Of a DNA stretch of 36,301 nt, positions 22,402 to 33,200 are shown in pieces (position 1 is the first letter of the stretch; each line of letters begins with the position of its first letter). The translations under genes and the position numbers were made by a program. The DNA is from DASUDX01 sp036275365 (lineage in GTDB: Bacteria; Pseudomonadota; Gammaproteobacteria; Nevskiales; Nevskiaceae): the NCBI GenBank assembly GCA_036275365.1, contig DASUDX010000064.1, positions 1 through 36,301 on the forward strand. Reading direction: 5' to 3'. A model generated the notes under the pieces. The model saw only the letters and a program-made list of their open reading frames with translations. It searched no databases and was not told the DNA's origin.

Positions 22402-25400
22402 GGGGCAGTGGCCAGTGGAGCGGTCAGGGGAAGCGGGGCGAGGCAGAGCGCGGAGACCGCCGAGCGCCCCTCGAAGCGCAGGGCCACGGCGTAGTCCTCG
22501 CCGGCGTGGTGGATGCGTGCCGAGCCCACCGCCGCCCGCAGCGGATCGAGCGTGGCCTCGACCACCCGCCAGTCCAGCGGGCGACCCTCGAGGCCACGGC
22601 CGGCGGCCTTGGCGGCGGCTTCCTTGGCACACCAGAGGGCGGTGGCGATCAGGCCCAGCGATTCGCTGGCATGGCCTTCGAAGCCGGCGCGCTCGTCCGG
22701 GCCGAAGGCGCCGCGCACCAGGTCCTCGGCCCGCACGCGGTCCAGCCGCTGGTAGTCGAAGCCCAGGCGCAGGCCGGGGTCGGTGGCCACCGCCGCCGCC
22801 CAGCCCTGGCTGTGCGAGAGCGAGACCACCGGCATCAGCTGGCCCGGCTCGCTGGCCACCACCACGCTGGGGCGGCCCTGGGGATCGCTGCGGATCTCGA
22901 TGTCGGCGCTGGCCAGGCTCAGCCCGCGCCGGCTCTGGAACCAGTCGCGCACCGCCTCCTTGGCGGCGATGCGGCCGAGCAGCCACTCCTCGCGGCGCGA
23001 GCCGGTGGCCGGCAGCGCGTAGTAGCGCGCCCGCTCGGCGCGGGTCAGGGTCATGAAGGCCAGACCGCGGCCCCAGATGCCGCCGCCCTGGTCGAGCAGG
23101 CCGTCCTCGAACGGCGCCACCCGCCGTGCGCACAGACCGGCTGGCAGAACCCCGGCCAGCCAGGGCTCGCCGAGAAAGCCGGCCGGGGGATCGAGGCGGA
23201 AGCGGTAGAAGCGCTCGGCGACGACGAAGGTCTTGTCCTCCCAGTCCTCGGCGCGCATCAGCAGCCGGCCGCTGGCGGCCTCGCGCGCCTCCACCACCGC
23301 GGCCAGCCGGTCCGGCGCCGGCAGCTGGATCTGCGCATGGCTGCGCACCGCCGTGGCGGGTGCCGCCGGCGGGGCGTAGAGGGTCAGCCGGCCGATCTGG
23401 AAGGGGAAGCAGTTGATCAGTCCGCCGTGCTGTTCCTGCAGCCAGTAGTAGAAGGTCTGGCCGAGGGCATCGAGCAGCACCGGGTCGATCTGGTAGCGCG
23501 GCGCGCGCAGCCCGGCGTGGTTCTGGTCGCAGGGCAGGGTGCTGAGCGCCATCTCGATGTCGCGCTCGCCCCAGGCCAGCAGGGCGCGGGCCGCCTGCAG
23601 CCGCGGACCATGGAACATGCCGCGCTGGTAGAGCTGGGCCGGATCGGCATTGAACCGCGGCGGCTGCCGCTGCGGCGAGGCCCAGACCAGCGGCGGTGGC
23701 GGCGCCGGATAGTGCTCGGCGAGCAGCACGCCGGCCTCGAACACCACCAGTCCCGGGGTGGCCGCGCCCTCGCCGGGCAGCCACAGGCGCACCTGCACCC
23801 GGGCCGCCTCGGTGCCGCGCGGGGCTTCCCGCCGTGCCTCGATGCGCAGCCGCAGCTGCTCGCCGCGGCCATCGGCATCCAGGGCCAGCCAGCGGCTGCC
23901 GCGGGCCTGCTCGATCGCCACCACCCGCAGTCCCGGCTGCGCCAGCAGGCTCACCGCAGCCTCGGCGCAGATCTCCAGGCTGAAGGTGAAGGGAATCACC
24001 GGAATCGCGGTGAGCGCCGGATCGCGCCGGCTGGGTGCGCCGCCGATGCCGTGATCGCGCAGGAACAGATCGCGGTCCAGCCGGTAGTCGCGCTCGATCA
24101 GCAGCTGCGTCTCGCTGCGCTCGCGCACCGTCCCCAGCAGGGGGAAGGCCGCCGCGGCGGGCTCGCCGGCCGGGCCGGGCGCAGCGGCGCCGCTGACCGC
24201 CGCCAGCACCCGCGCCTGGCTGTCGAGAAAGGCCTGCATCAGCGCGAAGTGATCGAGCAGCACGCGCTGGCGTGGATCGGCTGCGGGCTCGATCGCCGGC
24301 TCCACCGCCGGCGCCGACAGCGGACCGGGCCCTGCCACGGCGGGCGCCGCCGCCGCGACTGGCGCGGTGACCGGCAGCGGCCGGCGCCAGGCCTCGGGCA
24401 GGGTGAACACCGGCATGCGCAGCGGCGCACCCGCCGCCGCCCGGCGCGGGGCCAGCGGCCGGCGATGACGGTGCAGGGCGTCCAGATCCAGCGCATGACC
24501 GGCCAGATGCAGACCGGCCACCGCGCCGAGCAGGGCCTTGAGCCCGCCGCCGCGCCGCGCATCGGCGCTGAGCACGCGCAGCCCGGGGGCGTCGCGCAGG
24601 GTATCGGTGACGAAGCCGCTGAGGGTGGCGCCAGGACCCAGCTCGAGGAAGCAGCGGATGCCGTCGTCGGCCAGCCGCTGCAGGGTCTCGGTGAAGCGCA
24701 CCGGGGCCTCCCACTGGCGGGCCGCCAGCGCGCGGATGGCGGCCGGCTCGTCGGGAAACGGCGCGGCGCTGCAGGCGCTGTACAGCCGCACCCGGCCGGG
24801 TCCGAACGGCTGCGCCTCGAAGTAGCGGCGGAAGGCCGCGGCCATCGCCGCGAAGGCCGGGGTGTGGTAGCCGCGATCAAACGGCAGGCGCTGGCAGATC
24901 GCCCCCGCCGCCGCCAGCCGCGCCTCGGCCCGCGCGCAGGCCTCAGGCGGACCGAACAGCACCACCTGGTTGGGGCAGTTGTCCATCGCCAGGCACAGCG
25001 TCGGTTCCTCGGCGAGCAGGGCCTCGCGGCTGGCCCGGTCGAGCGCGCCGACGCTGAGCAGCACCCCGCGGCCGATCTCGCCGCGCGCCTCGCACTCGCG
25101 GTAGAGCGCGTGCACGGCCTGGATCGCCTCGCCCAGCGCCTCGGCGCTCTCGTACGGGCGCACCCCGGAGACGGTCAGCGCGGTGTTCTCGCCGGTGCTG
25201 TGGCCGAGCATGGCCTGGGGCTGCACGCCGAGGTCCTCGAAGAAGGCGTGCAGGGCGAGGCTCGCGGCAAATACGCTTTCGGCGCCCACATCCATCTGAT
25301 GCAGCGCCGTCTCGTCCACCGGCAGACCGGGCGGCGGATACCAGTGCGCGGCGCGCGAGGGGCTGCCGCGCCGGCGCGCGGCGGCCTCGATGAAGTCCAG

Positions 25401-27209
25401 CGCCGCGCGGATGCGGGGGAAGCGCAACGCCGCCTCGGCCAGCTGCCCCGGGTACTGCGAGCCCTCGCCCGGGAACAGCAGGCACAGCGGGGCCGGGTCC
25501 GCCATCACCGTGTATTCGGCGCCGCCGCGCTGGCGGAACGGCTGCCCCGCGGCCAGGGCGTCCGCCGCCCGCGCCAGCCGCTCGCGGGCCTGCGCCGGCT
25601 CCACCACCAGGGCGAGGCGATGCGCGCCGCGGCTGCTGCTGCGCTGCGCCACGGTCTCCAGCGGCTCACCGGCGGCCAGCGCCGCCTGCGCGCCGGCGAG
25701 CTGATCGCGCAGCCCGGCGAGGTCCTCGGCGGCGAAGGCCAGCAGCTCCGGCCCGGCCGGCGGCCGATGCCCCTGTACCCAGCCGCGCAGCGGTGCGCGG
25801 TAGGCCTCGAGAATGGCGTGGGCATTGATGCCGCCGAAGCCGAAGGCATTGACCCCGGCGCGGCGCGGCGTGTCGCCGCCGTGGATCCACGGCCGGGTGT
25901 CGTGATTGAGGTAGAACGGCGTGCGCGCCAGGCCCAGGGCCGGGTCCGGCTCGCCGGAGAGCAGCGGCGGCAGGCAGCGCTCGTGCAGGGCCAGCGCGGT
26001 CTTGATCAGCGAGGCGGTGGCGGTGGCCGGCAGGCAGTGGCCGATCATCGACTTGACCGCCGAGAGGGCGATCCGGGGACCGGCGCCGCGGCCGCCGAAG
26101 ACCTGGGTCAGCGCTTCGATCTCGGTGGCATCGCCCACCCGGGTGCCGGTGCCGTGCGCCTCGATCAGATCCACGCTCGCCGGGTCGATCCCGCTCTGGG
26201 CATAGGCGCGCTGCAGGGCCAGCACCTCGCCCTCCAGCCGCGGCGCCAGCAGACCCTTGGCGCGACCGTCGGAGGCGATGCCGATGCCGCGGATCAGCGC
26301 ATAGATGCGATCGCCGGCGGCCTCGGCATCGGCGCGCCGCTTGAGCACCAGCATGCCGCAGCCCTCGCCGAGCAGGGTGCCCTCGGCCCCGGCCTGGAAC
26401 GGGCGCAGGCGATCGCGCGAGAGCGCCTGGATCTGGCAGAACTGGATGAACAGCTGCGGCGGGGTCTGCACCTGGGTGCCGCCGCAGAGCATCAGATCGC
26501 AGCGGCCGCTGGCCAGCGCCTGCACCGCGGCATCCAGCGCGATCAGGCCGGAGGCGCAGGCGGCGTCCACCAGATAGCTGGGGCCCATCAGGTCGAGGCG
26601 ATTGGCGATCAGCCCGGCGATCACATTGGGGGTCAGCACGCCCACCAGATCACCGCCATAGGGCGGCAGCTGGCGCTTCAGCTCGGCCTTGAGCTGGGCC
26701 AGATCCGCGGCGCTGAAGTCCGGCCGCAGCTGGGCGATCACGCTCATCATCGGATCGAGGAACAGCCCGCGCGCCAGCATGCCGGCGAGGCCACGGTTGC
26801 CGTAGGTGCCGCGCGCCAGCACCACCCCGGCGCGCTGGCGATCCAGCGGCTGGGTCCAGTGGAGGGCGCCCCGGCCGGCCGCTTCCACCAGGCCCGCATC
26901 GAGCAGGGCCTCGCGTGCCACCTTGAGGCTGATCAGATGATCGGGATCGCTGCCGGCGGCGATGCTCGGCATGAGCCCGAGCTCGAGCGGATCGACCTGC
27001 GCCAGCTCGCCGAGAAAGCCGCCACGGGTGGTGTAGAGGCGGTCATCGGCGGTGGTATCGGCCTCGAAGTAGGGCCCGACCCAGTCGGCATCGGCCTCGC
27101 GGGTGGCATCGAGCTTGGCGCAGATGTTGCGCCAGAAGGTGCTCACATCCGGCGCCTGGGGATAGACCCCGGCCATGCCGATCACGGCGATGTCCAGCGG
27201 CTGGGCCAT
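22398..27209 (-). CDS. Synthase B: type I FAS/PKS, KS-AT-DH-PPTase
   Basis: A 1603-residue multidomain synthase. KS (about 5-470) is complete: Cys218 in DAACAS, His352 in EAHGTGT, His391 in KSMIGH. AT (about 575-890) has the GHSTGE elbow with Ser671 and His782 in GYHTP. A Pro/Ala linker with a short helix follows (940-1005). DH (about 1030-1330) is a double hotdog with His1053 in RDHGIGG and Asp1247 in DPVLLDALGQ. The C-terminus (about 1390-1603) is a Sfp-type phosphopantetheinyl transferase with GFDYQ (Asp1485) and WCAKEAAAK (1526-1534). It has no carrier protein or ketoreductase, so it must work with synthase A, which ends 14 nt upstream. The start MAQPLDIAVIGMAG is the usual KS opening. 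The layout recalls Azotobacter ArsD and parts of PUFA synthases. It probably condenses, dehydrates and activates the carrier proteins. Confidence 0.94.
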   Translation of the reverse strand: MAQPLDIAVIGMAGVYPQAPDVSTFWRNICAKLDATREADADWVGPYFEADTTADDRLYTTRGGFLGELAQVDPLELGLMPSIAAGSDPDHLISLKVAREALLDAGLVEAAGRGALHWTQPLDRQRAGVVLARGTYGNRGLAGMLARGLFLDPMMSVIAQLRPDFSAADLAQLKAELKRQLPPYGGDLVGVLTPNVIAGLIANRLDLMGPSYLVDAACASGLIALDAAVQALASGRCDLMLCGGTQVQTPPQLFIQFCQIQALSRDRLRPFQAGAEGTLLGEGCGMLVLKRRADAEAAGDRIYALIRGIGIASDGRAKGLLAPRLEGEVLALQRAYAQSGIDPASVDLIEAHGTGTRVGDATEIEALTQVFGGRGAGPRIALSAVKSMIGHCLPATATASLIKTALALHERCLPPLLSGEPDPALGLARTPFYLNHDTRPWIHGGDTPRRAGVNAFGFGGINAHAILEAYRAPLRGWVQGHRPPAGPELLAFAAEDLAGLRDQLAGAQAALAAGEPLETVAQRSSSRGAHRLALVVEPAQARERLARAADALAAGQPFRQRGGAEYTVMADPAPLCLLFPGEGSQYPGQLAEAALRFPRIRAALDFIEAAARRRGSPSRAAHWYPPPGLPVDETALHQMDVGAESVFAASLALHAFFEDLGVQPQAMLGHSTGENTALTVSGVRPYESAEALGEAIQAVHALYRECEARGEIGRGVLLSVGALDRASREALLAEEPTLCLAMDNCPNQVVLFGPPEACARAEARLAAAGAICQRLPFDRGYHTPAFAAMAAAFRRYFEAQPFGPGRVRLYSACSAAPFPDEPAAIRALAARQWEAPVRFTETLQRLADDGIRCFLELGPGATLSGFVTDTLRDAPGLRVLSADARRGGGLKALLGAVAGLHLAGHALDLDALHRHRRPLAPRRAAAGAPLRMPVFTLPEAWRRPLPVTAPVAAAAPAVAGPGPLSAPAVEPAIEPAADPRQRVLLDHFALMQAFLDSQARVLAAVSGAAAPGPAGEPAAAAFPLLGTVRERSETQLLIERDYRLDRDLFLRDHGIGGAPSRRDPALTAIPVIPFTFSLEICAEAAVSLLAQPGLRVVAIEQARGSRWLALDADGRGEQLRLRIEARREAPRGTEAARVQVRLWLPGEGAATPGLVVFEAGVLLAEHYPAPPPPLVWASPQRQPPRFNADPAQLYQRGMFHGPRLQAARALLAWGERDIEMALSTLPCDQNHAGLRAPRYQIDPVLLDALGQTFYYWLQEQHGGLINCFPFQIGRLTLYAPPAAPATAVRSHAQIQLPAPDRLAAVVEAREAASGRLLMRAEDWEDKTFVVAERFYRFRLDPPAGFLGEPWLAGVLPAGLCARRVAPFEDGLLDQGGGIWGRGLAFMTLTRAERARYYALPATGSRREEWLLGRIAAKEAVRDWFQSRRGLSLASADIEIRSDPQGRPSVVVASEPGQLMPVVSLSHSQGWAAAVATDPGLRLGFDYQRLDRVRAEDLVRGAFGPDERAGFEGHASESLGLIATALWCAKEAAAKAAGRGLEGRPLDWRVVEATLDPLRAAVGSARIHHAGEDYAVALRFEGRSAVSALCLAPLPLTAPLATAP

Positions 27210-27223
27210 GGCGGCGGGCGCGC

Positions 27224-30200
27224 TCAGCCGGTGGTCAGGGCCGGATCGGCGCTGGTGGCGGGCCGCGTCTCGCCCCAGGGGCCGGCCCCGGCCACCAGCT
27301 CCACCTCGGCGCGCGCCCCGTACTGCCACTCGTCGAGGAAGTAGGCGCAGCCCGCCTCGAGGTCGATCGGCGTCATGCCGCGCGACCGCAGCGCCTCGCG
27401 CACCGCCGGGCTGGCCATGCCGCCGTCCCAGGGCCCCCAGTTGATCGCCATCACCCGGGTGTGGGTCCAGCGCCGGTGCAGGGTCCAGGCCAGACGGTTG
27501 AGCACCTCGTTGGCGGCGGCGTAATCGCCCTGGCCGAGGTTGCCGTAGCGACCGGCCACCGAGGTGAAGAAGGCGAGCAGGCGCAGCGACTCCGGCCGCA
27601 GATGGCGGGCCAGCACCCAGGCCGGATCCAGCTTGGTGCCGAGCACGCGGGCGAAGGAGGCCGCGCTCTTGTCGGCGAGCCGGCGGTCCTCGATCACCCC
27701 GGCGCCGTGGATCACCGCGTCGAGGCGGCCATGGCGGGCATACAGGCCGTCGATCAGGGCGCCGAAGGCGGCGTCCTCGCGCACATCGAGCACGCGGTAG
27801 TCCACCTGCGCGCCGCTGGCCCGCAGCCGCCCCAGATTGCGCCGGAGCTCGCGATCCACCAGCACCGCCTGCACGGCGCGCTCGATCTCCACCGGCCGCG
27901 GCGCCTCGCCGCGCGCCAGCCGCTGGGCCAGCAGGGCCTGACGCAGCGCCTCCGGCGTGGCGAGACCCGCCAGCTCCGCGGGCTCCGGTCCGGGCTCCGG
28001 GGTGCGCCCCACCAGCACCAGCTGCAGACCGGGCACCGCCAGCCGCTGCAGGATCTCGGCGGTGATGCCGCGGGCCCCGCCGGTGGCGAGCAGCACCTCG
28101 CCGGCCGCCGGCAGAGCCAGCCGCCGGCTGGTGCGGGCGAGCGGCAGGGCCACGGTGGCGGTGCCGAAGCGCTGGGCACCGATGTAGCCCGCCTCGGGTT
28201 CGGCATCGCGGCAGTGCGCTTCCTCCACCAGCAGACGGGCGATCTCGCCCTCGCTCTGGCCATCGAAATCCAGGGCCCGCGCCTGCACCCCCGGCACTTC
28301 CTGGCGCAGGCAGTTGAGCAGGCCGCAGAGGCCACCGCCGAGCAGGCTGCCGCGGCCCTGGGCGTCGCGCCCGAAGCTGCCGCCGAGGCGGCTGGCGGCG
28401 AGCACCCGCGCGCCCGCCAGATCCGGCTGCAGCACCTGCAGGGCATGGAACAGGCTCAGCACGATGGCCTCGCTGCGGGCCGGCGTCTCCAGCCATTCCC
28501 CGGCCGGACGGGTCTCCAGCCCCGCCAGATGCAGCAGCAGCTGCAGCGGCGGGTGCTGGGCGCGGGCCTCGGCCAGCCGCTCGCGCAGCGTCTCGGCCGG
28601 CTGCGGCTCGAGCGCCACCACGGTCAGGCCGCGGCTCTGCAGGCCGGCCAGCAGCGCACGGCGCACCGGCTCATCGGCGCCGATCACCACCGCCAGCCCG
28701 CCCAGCGACTCGCGCCCGGCCGGCAGGGGCGCCGGCCGCGAGCGCAGCTGGTAGCGCGGCAGGCTGGCGGGCGCGGCGGTCACCGCCGGCTTGGCCATGA
28801 CCTCGCCGCGGGCCGGAGTCGCCGCCGCGCCGGTGGGCAGACCCTGCAGCAGCTCGAGCAGGGCGCCGAGGCTGCGGGCGCGGGTGTAGCGCTCCATCTG
28901 CGCCTTCATCGCCTCGCTGGCGGGCGCCGGCAGGGTCTTGCGCAGGGCCCCGAGGATCTCGACCCGCTTGATCGAATCCACGCCCAGATCGGCTTCGAGA
29001 TCGGCGTCCAGCGCCAGCATCGCCGCCGGATAGCCGGTGCGCTCGGCGGTCAGCGCCAGCAGCCGCTCGCGCAGATCGGCGCCGCTGGCGCTCGGTGCCG
29101 GTGCCGCCGCTCGAGCGTCCGACGCCTCGCGGGACCAATCAGTAGATCGATCAGCAGATCGATCGACGACCGGCTCCCGCTGCGGCGCGGCCGGCGCTGT
29201 CACCGGTGCGGCCGTCAGCACGAGGGACCCTGCCGGCGCCGGCGGAACCCCCGCCGTGGCGGTGGCCGAGGGCAGCCCCAGGGCCTGCTGCAGCACCCGC
29301 TCCTGCAGGGCGAGGAACTGCTGCATGGTCTGCTGGTAGGCCTGCCAGGCCGGTTCGCTGAGGCCGCCGGCACGGTTGGTGGGCAGGGGGTCGGGCGTGG
29401 CCGGGGCAGAGGTCATGACGGGATCCGGAACAGGCGATGCAGCGGGTGCGAGCGCCGCGCGGGCCGCCTCGCGGGTCTCGAGGGTCAGCGCCGGTCGCTG
29501 GCCGGTGCGCCGCTCGGGGTCGTGCAGCGGCCGCGCGCAGCCGCCGCTGACCATCCACACATGGGCGGGCAGGGCGGGCGGGCCCTCGTCCAGCCGCGAC
29601 AGGTCGGCGGCCTGCTGGCTGCGGCCCAGGAACAGCCGCTCCGGCTGGTTCCAGGCTCCGGCGCACCAGAGCTCGGCGAGCCCCAGCAGCAGTCCGCGCA
29701 GGCCCCCGCCGGGGCCATCGAGGGCGATCGCCCGCACCGCCTCAGTCCCCAGGGTCTGGCGCACCAGACCGCTGAGCACGCTCTTGGGTCCGACCTCGAC
29801 GAACAGCTCGATGCCCGCCGCCCGCAGCCCTTCGAGCTCGTGGACGAACTCGACCCGTGACAGCAGGTGCTGGTCGAGCAGCGCCTGCGCCGCCTCCGCG
29901 GTCTGCGGGTAGGGCGCGGCGGTGACGTTGGACCACACCGCGCAGTGCGGCGGGTGGAAGGCGGTGGCGGTGATCGCCGCCGCCAGCGGCGCCTGCGCGG
30001 CAGCCACCAGCGGGGTGTGGAAGGCCCCGGCCACCGGCAGCAGGCTGGCCCGCAGACCGGCAGCCTCGAGCGCAGCCACTGCTACCTCCACCGCCGCGCG
30101 CGGCCCGGAGATCACGCACTGGGCCGGCGCGTTGTGATTGGCCAGCCGCACCGCCGGATGGGCCAGCAGGGCGGCTTCCACCGCCGCTCGCGGCGCCTGC

Positions 30201-33200
30201 ACCGCGGCCATGGTGCCGGCCTCGCCGAGGCCAGCGGCCTCGGCCATGGCGGCGCCGCGCACCGCGGACAGGCGCAGCAGATCGGCCGCCTCGAACACCC
30301 CGGCGGCATGCAGGGCGCTGTACTCGCCATAGCTGTGTCCGGCGCAGGCCTCGGCGCTCAGGCCCAGGCGGGTGAGCAGACGCAGCAGGCCCAGGCTCAT
30401 GGCGCCGATCGCCGGCTGCGCATAGCGGGTGTCGGTGAGCGCCGCGCGCTGGGCGATCTCGCTGGGCTCGTCGAAGGCCGCCGGCGGCAGCAGGCGCCGG
30501 CTCAGGCGTTCGCCCAGCAGCGGCAGCAGCAGGGCATCGGCCTGCTCATAGGCCTGATGCAGCTCCTCCACATACAGGGCGAGCTCGCCGCCCATGCCCG
30601 GGTATTGCGAGCCCTGACCCGGGAAGAGCAGGGCCGTGCGCGGGGCCTGCGCCGGCACCTGGTCGTTGAAGCGCAGGGCGGTGGTCGCCGCCGGGGTGGC
30701 GACGCCGCCCAGCCAGTCCTCGAGGCGGCTGGCGAGCTCGGTGATCGAGGCGGCCACCACCGCCAGGCGCAGCGGCTGGTCCGCGCGCACGCTGCCGGCG
30801 AGTGCCCGCGCCAGCGCAGCGGGCGCCACCGGCGTGCGTGCCAGCGCCGGCAGCAGGCCGCGCAGGCGGGCCTCCAGCGCGCCGCGATCCGCGGCGCTGA
30901 ACAGGAACAGCTCCTGCGGCCAGTCGCCACTGCCGGCGGGCGGCTGGGTCGGCCGGTATTCCTCCAGCACGGCGTGGAAGTTGGTGCCGCCGAAGCCGAA
31001 GGCGGAAACCGCGGCGCGCCGGGGGATGACGGGGTCGGCGAGCCAGGGCCGCGGCTGGCGCAGCAGATAGACCGGGGCATCGGCCTCGGCGATCGGGGCG
31101 ATCGGGCGCTCCACGCCGTGGTGCGGCGGCAGGCAGCGGTGGTGCAGGGCCAGCGCGGTCTTGACCAGACCGGCGGCGCCAGCGGCGGCCTTGGTGTGGC
31201 CGAGCAGGGTCTTGACCGAACCGAGCGCCACCGAACGCGGCGCCGCCTCGGCGGCGCGCAGCACGCGGGCGATGGTCTGCGCCTCGGTGCGGTCGCCGAC
31301 CGGCGTGCCGGTGCCATGCGCTTCCACCAGGCCCAGCGTCGCCGGCGAGAAGCCGGCCTTGGCATAGGCGCGTTCCAGGGCCCGCATCTGGCCCTCGACG
31401 CGCGGCGCGGTCAGGCCCAGGGCGCGGCCATCGCTGGAGCCGGCGGTGGCCTTGATCACCGCATAGATGCGATCGCCATCGGCCTCGGCCTCGTGCAGGC
31501 GCTTGAGTGCCACCATCACCACCCCTTCGGAAATGGCGATGCCATCGGCGCTCTCGTCGAAGGCGCGGGGCGCGCCGCTGGGGGAGAGCGCCTGGGTCTT
31601 GGCGAAGGCGGTGAAGGCGAAGGCCGACTGGGTGGTGTCGAAGCCGCCGGCCAGCACCAGGCTGCTGCGGCCGGATTCGAGCTCCTGGACCGCCAGGTGG
31701 ATGGCGGCGAGCGAGGAGCCGCAGGCGGCGTCCACCGTGAAGTTGACTCCGCCGAAATCCAGGCGGTTGGCGACCCGCCCGGCGGCGACATTGAGCAGGG
31801 TGCCGGCGAAGGACTCCTCGGTCCACTCCGGCAGACGCTCCCAGACCTCGGGCGAGAGCTGCTCGACGAAGCGCGGCAGTTCCGCCCGCATGGCGTACTG
31901 CTGGCCCAGATCGCCGGCGCCACCGCCGGCGCCGAGAATCACCGCGGCCTGGGCGCGATCAAAGCCGCCCTCGGCATAGCCGGCATCCGCCAGCGTGCGC
32001 GCCGCGCATTCCAGGGTCAGCAGCTGCAGCGGGTCGATCGACTTCATCGACGCCGGTGGAATGCCGTAGCGCAGCGGATCGAAGGCGATCTCGTCGAGAA
32101 AGCCGCCCCAGCGCGAATAGATCTTGTCGCGCGCCTTGGGGTCGGCGTCGTAATAGAGCGCGGTGTCCCAGCGCTCGCGCGGCACTTCGCGCAGCACCCG
32201 GCGCTGGCTGCACAGCAGCGACCAGTAGGCGCCCGGCGACTCTGCCCCCGGCAGCAGGGTGCCGATGCCGATCACCGCGATGTCCGACGGCCGCGCCGCG
32301 GTGGCAGCCGGCGCCGGCGCCAGCCGTGCCAGCCGCGCCTGCGCCCCGCGGCAGACCTGCTCGTGCAGGGCGAGCACGGTGGTGGGCTGATCCCGCAGCG
32401 TCGCCACCTGGCCGATCATGTACATGCCGGCTTCGCGCTGACGGGTCTCGGGCACCGTCTCCAGCGCGCCGTCTGCGCGGCGTTCCAGCCCCTTGCTGGC
32501 CAGCCGCAGGCGACCGAGGTTGAGGGCTTCCAGCGCATCGCGCAGGGCCTCGCCACCCAGGCCCTCGGCGAGCAGGCGGCGACGGGTGGCGGCGAAGTCC
32601 TCGACGAAGGGGGTGACCACGCAGCGCGAGGCATGGCCGGGGCCGGACTCCAGGTTGACCGTGCGGGTGCAGCCGAGGGCGGCGGCCTGGAAGGCTGGCA
32701 CCACGGCGCCGGACTCGACGATCTCGCGGGTGAACAGATAGGCGGTGCCCATCAGCACGCCGACCTTCATGCCGCGCGCCACCAGCGGGGCCACCAGGGT
32801 GGCCAGCAGCGCCGCGGAGAGATCGTCATGCAGGCCGCCGGCGAACAGCAGGTGGATCTGCTTCTCCTCGCCCGCCGGCGTCTCGCTCAGCAGCAGCTCG
32901 ACCATCGCCTCCCACAGCGGCAGGCTGGCCAGCGGGCCGACATGCCCGCCGCACTCGCGGCCTTCGAAGACGAAGCGCCGCGCGCCCTGTTCCAGGTACA
33001 GCCGCAGCAGCGCCGGGGCCGGCGCGTGCAGATAGGTGGTGATGCCACGCCCCTCGAACGCCGCCGCCTGATCCGGCCGCCCGCCGGCGATCAGGGCGAA
33101 GCGTGGCGGATGGCGCCAGATCGCCTCGCACTGTTCGGCGCGCAAGGCCTCGGGTGCAAAGCCGAGCAGGCCGACGCCCCAGGGCCGCTCCCCGCACTGG

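Noticed and set aside
20776..24714. Apparent 1312-codon minus-strand gene that would extend the phosphodiesterase upstream
   Set aside because: The upstream 770 codons are low-complexity Arg/Ala/Gly sequence shadowing synthase B in another frame. The ATGA junction at 22398-22401 and the family-typical start MTAPANPARTRTLFIGLDG mark the real beginning.
22506..27344. A 1612-codon open frame on the plus strand opposite synthase B
   Set aside because: It lacks recognisable domains, is rich in Gln, His, Arg and Ala as expected for the complement of a GC-rich gene, and the minus strand has a complete KS-AT-DH-PPTase. Same reasoning for plus-strand frames at 29867-34453, 12283-14763, 9076-10782 and 7241-8281.
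22398..28496. Apparent 2032-codon frame that would extend synthase B into the KR region of synthase A
   Set aside because: The extension is a frame-shifted shadow of the KR domain of synthase A; the KS opening MAQPLDIAVIGMAG at 27209 is the natural start. It is not evidence of a fusion or frameshift.
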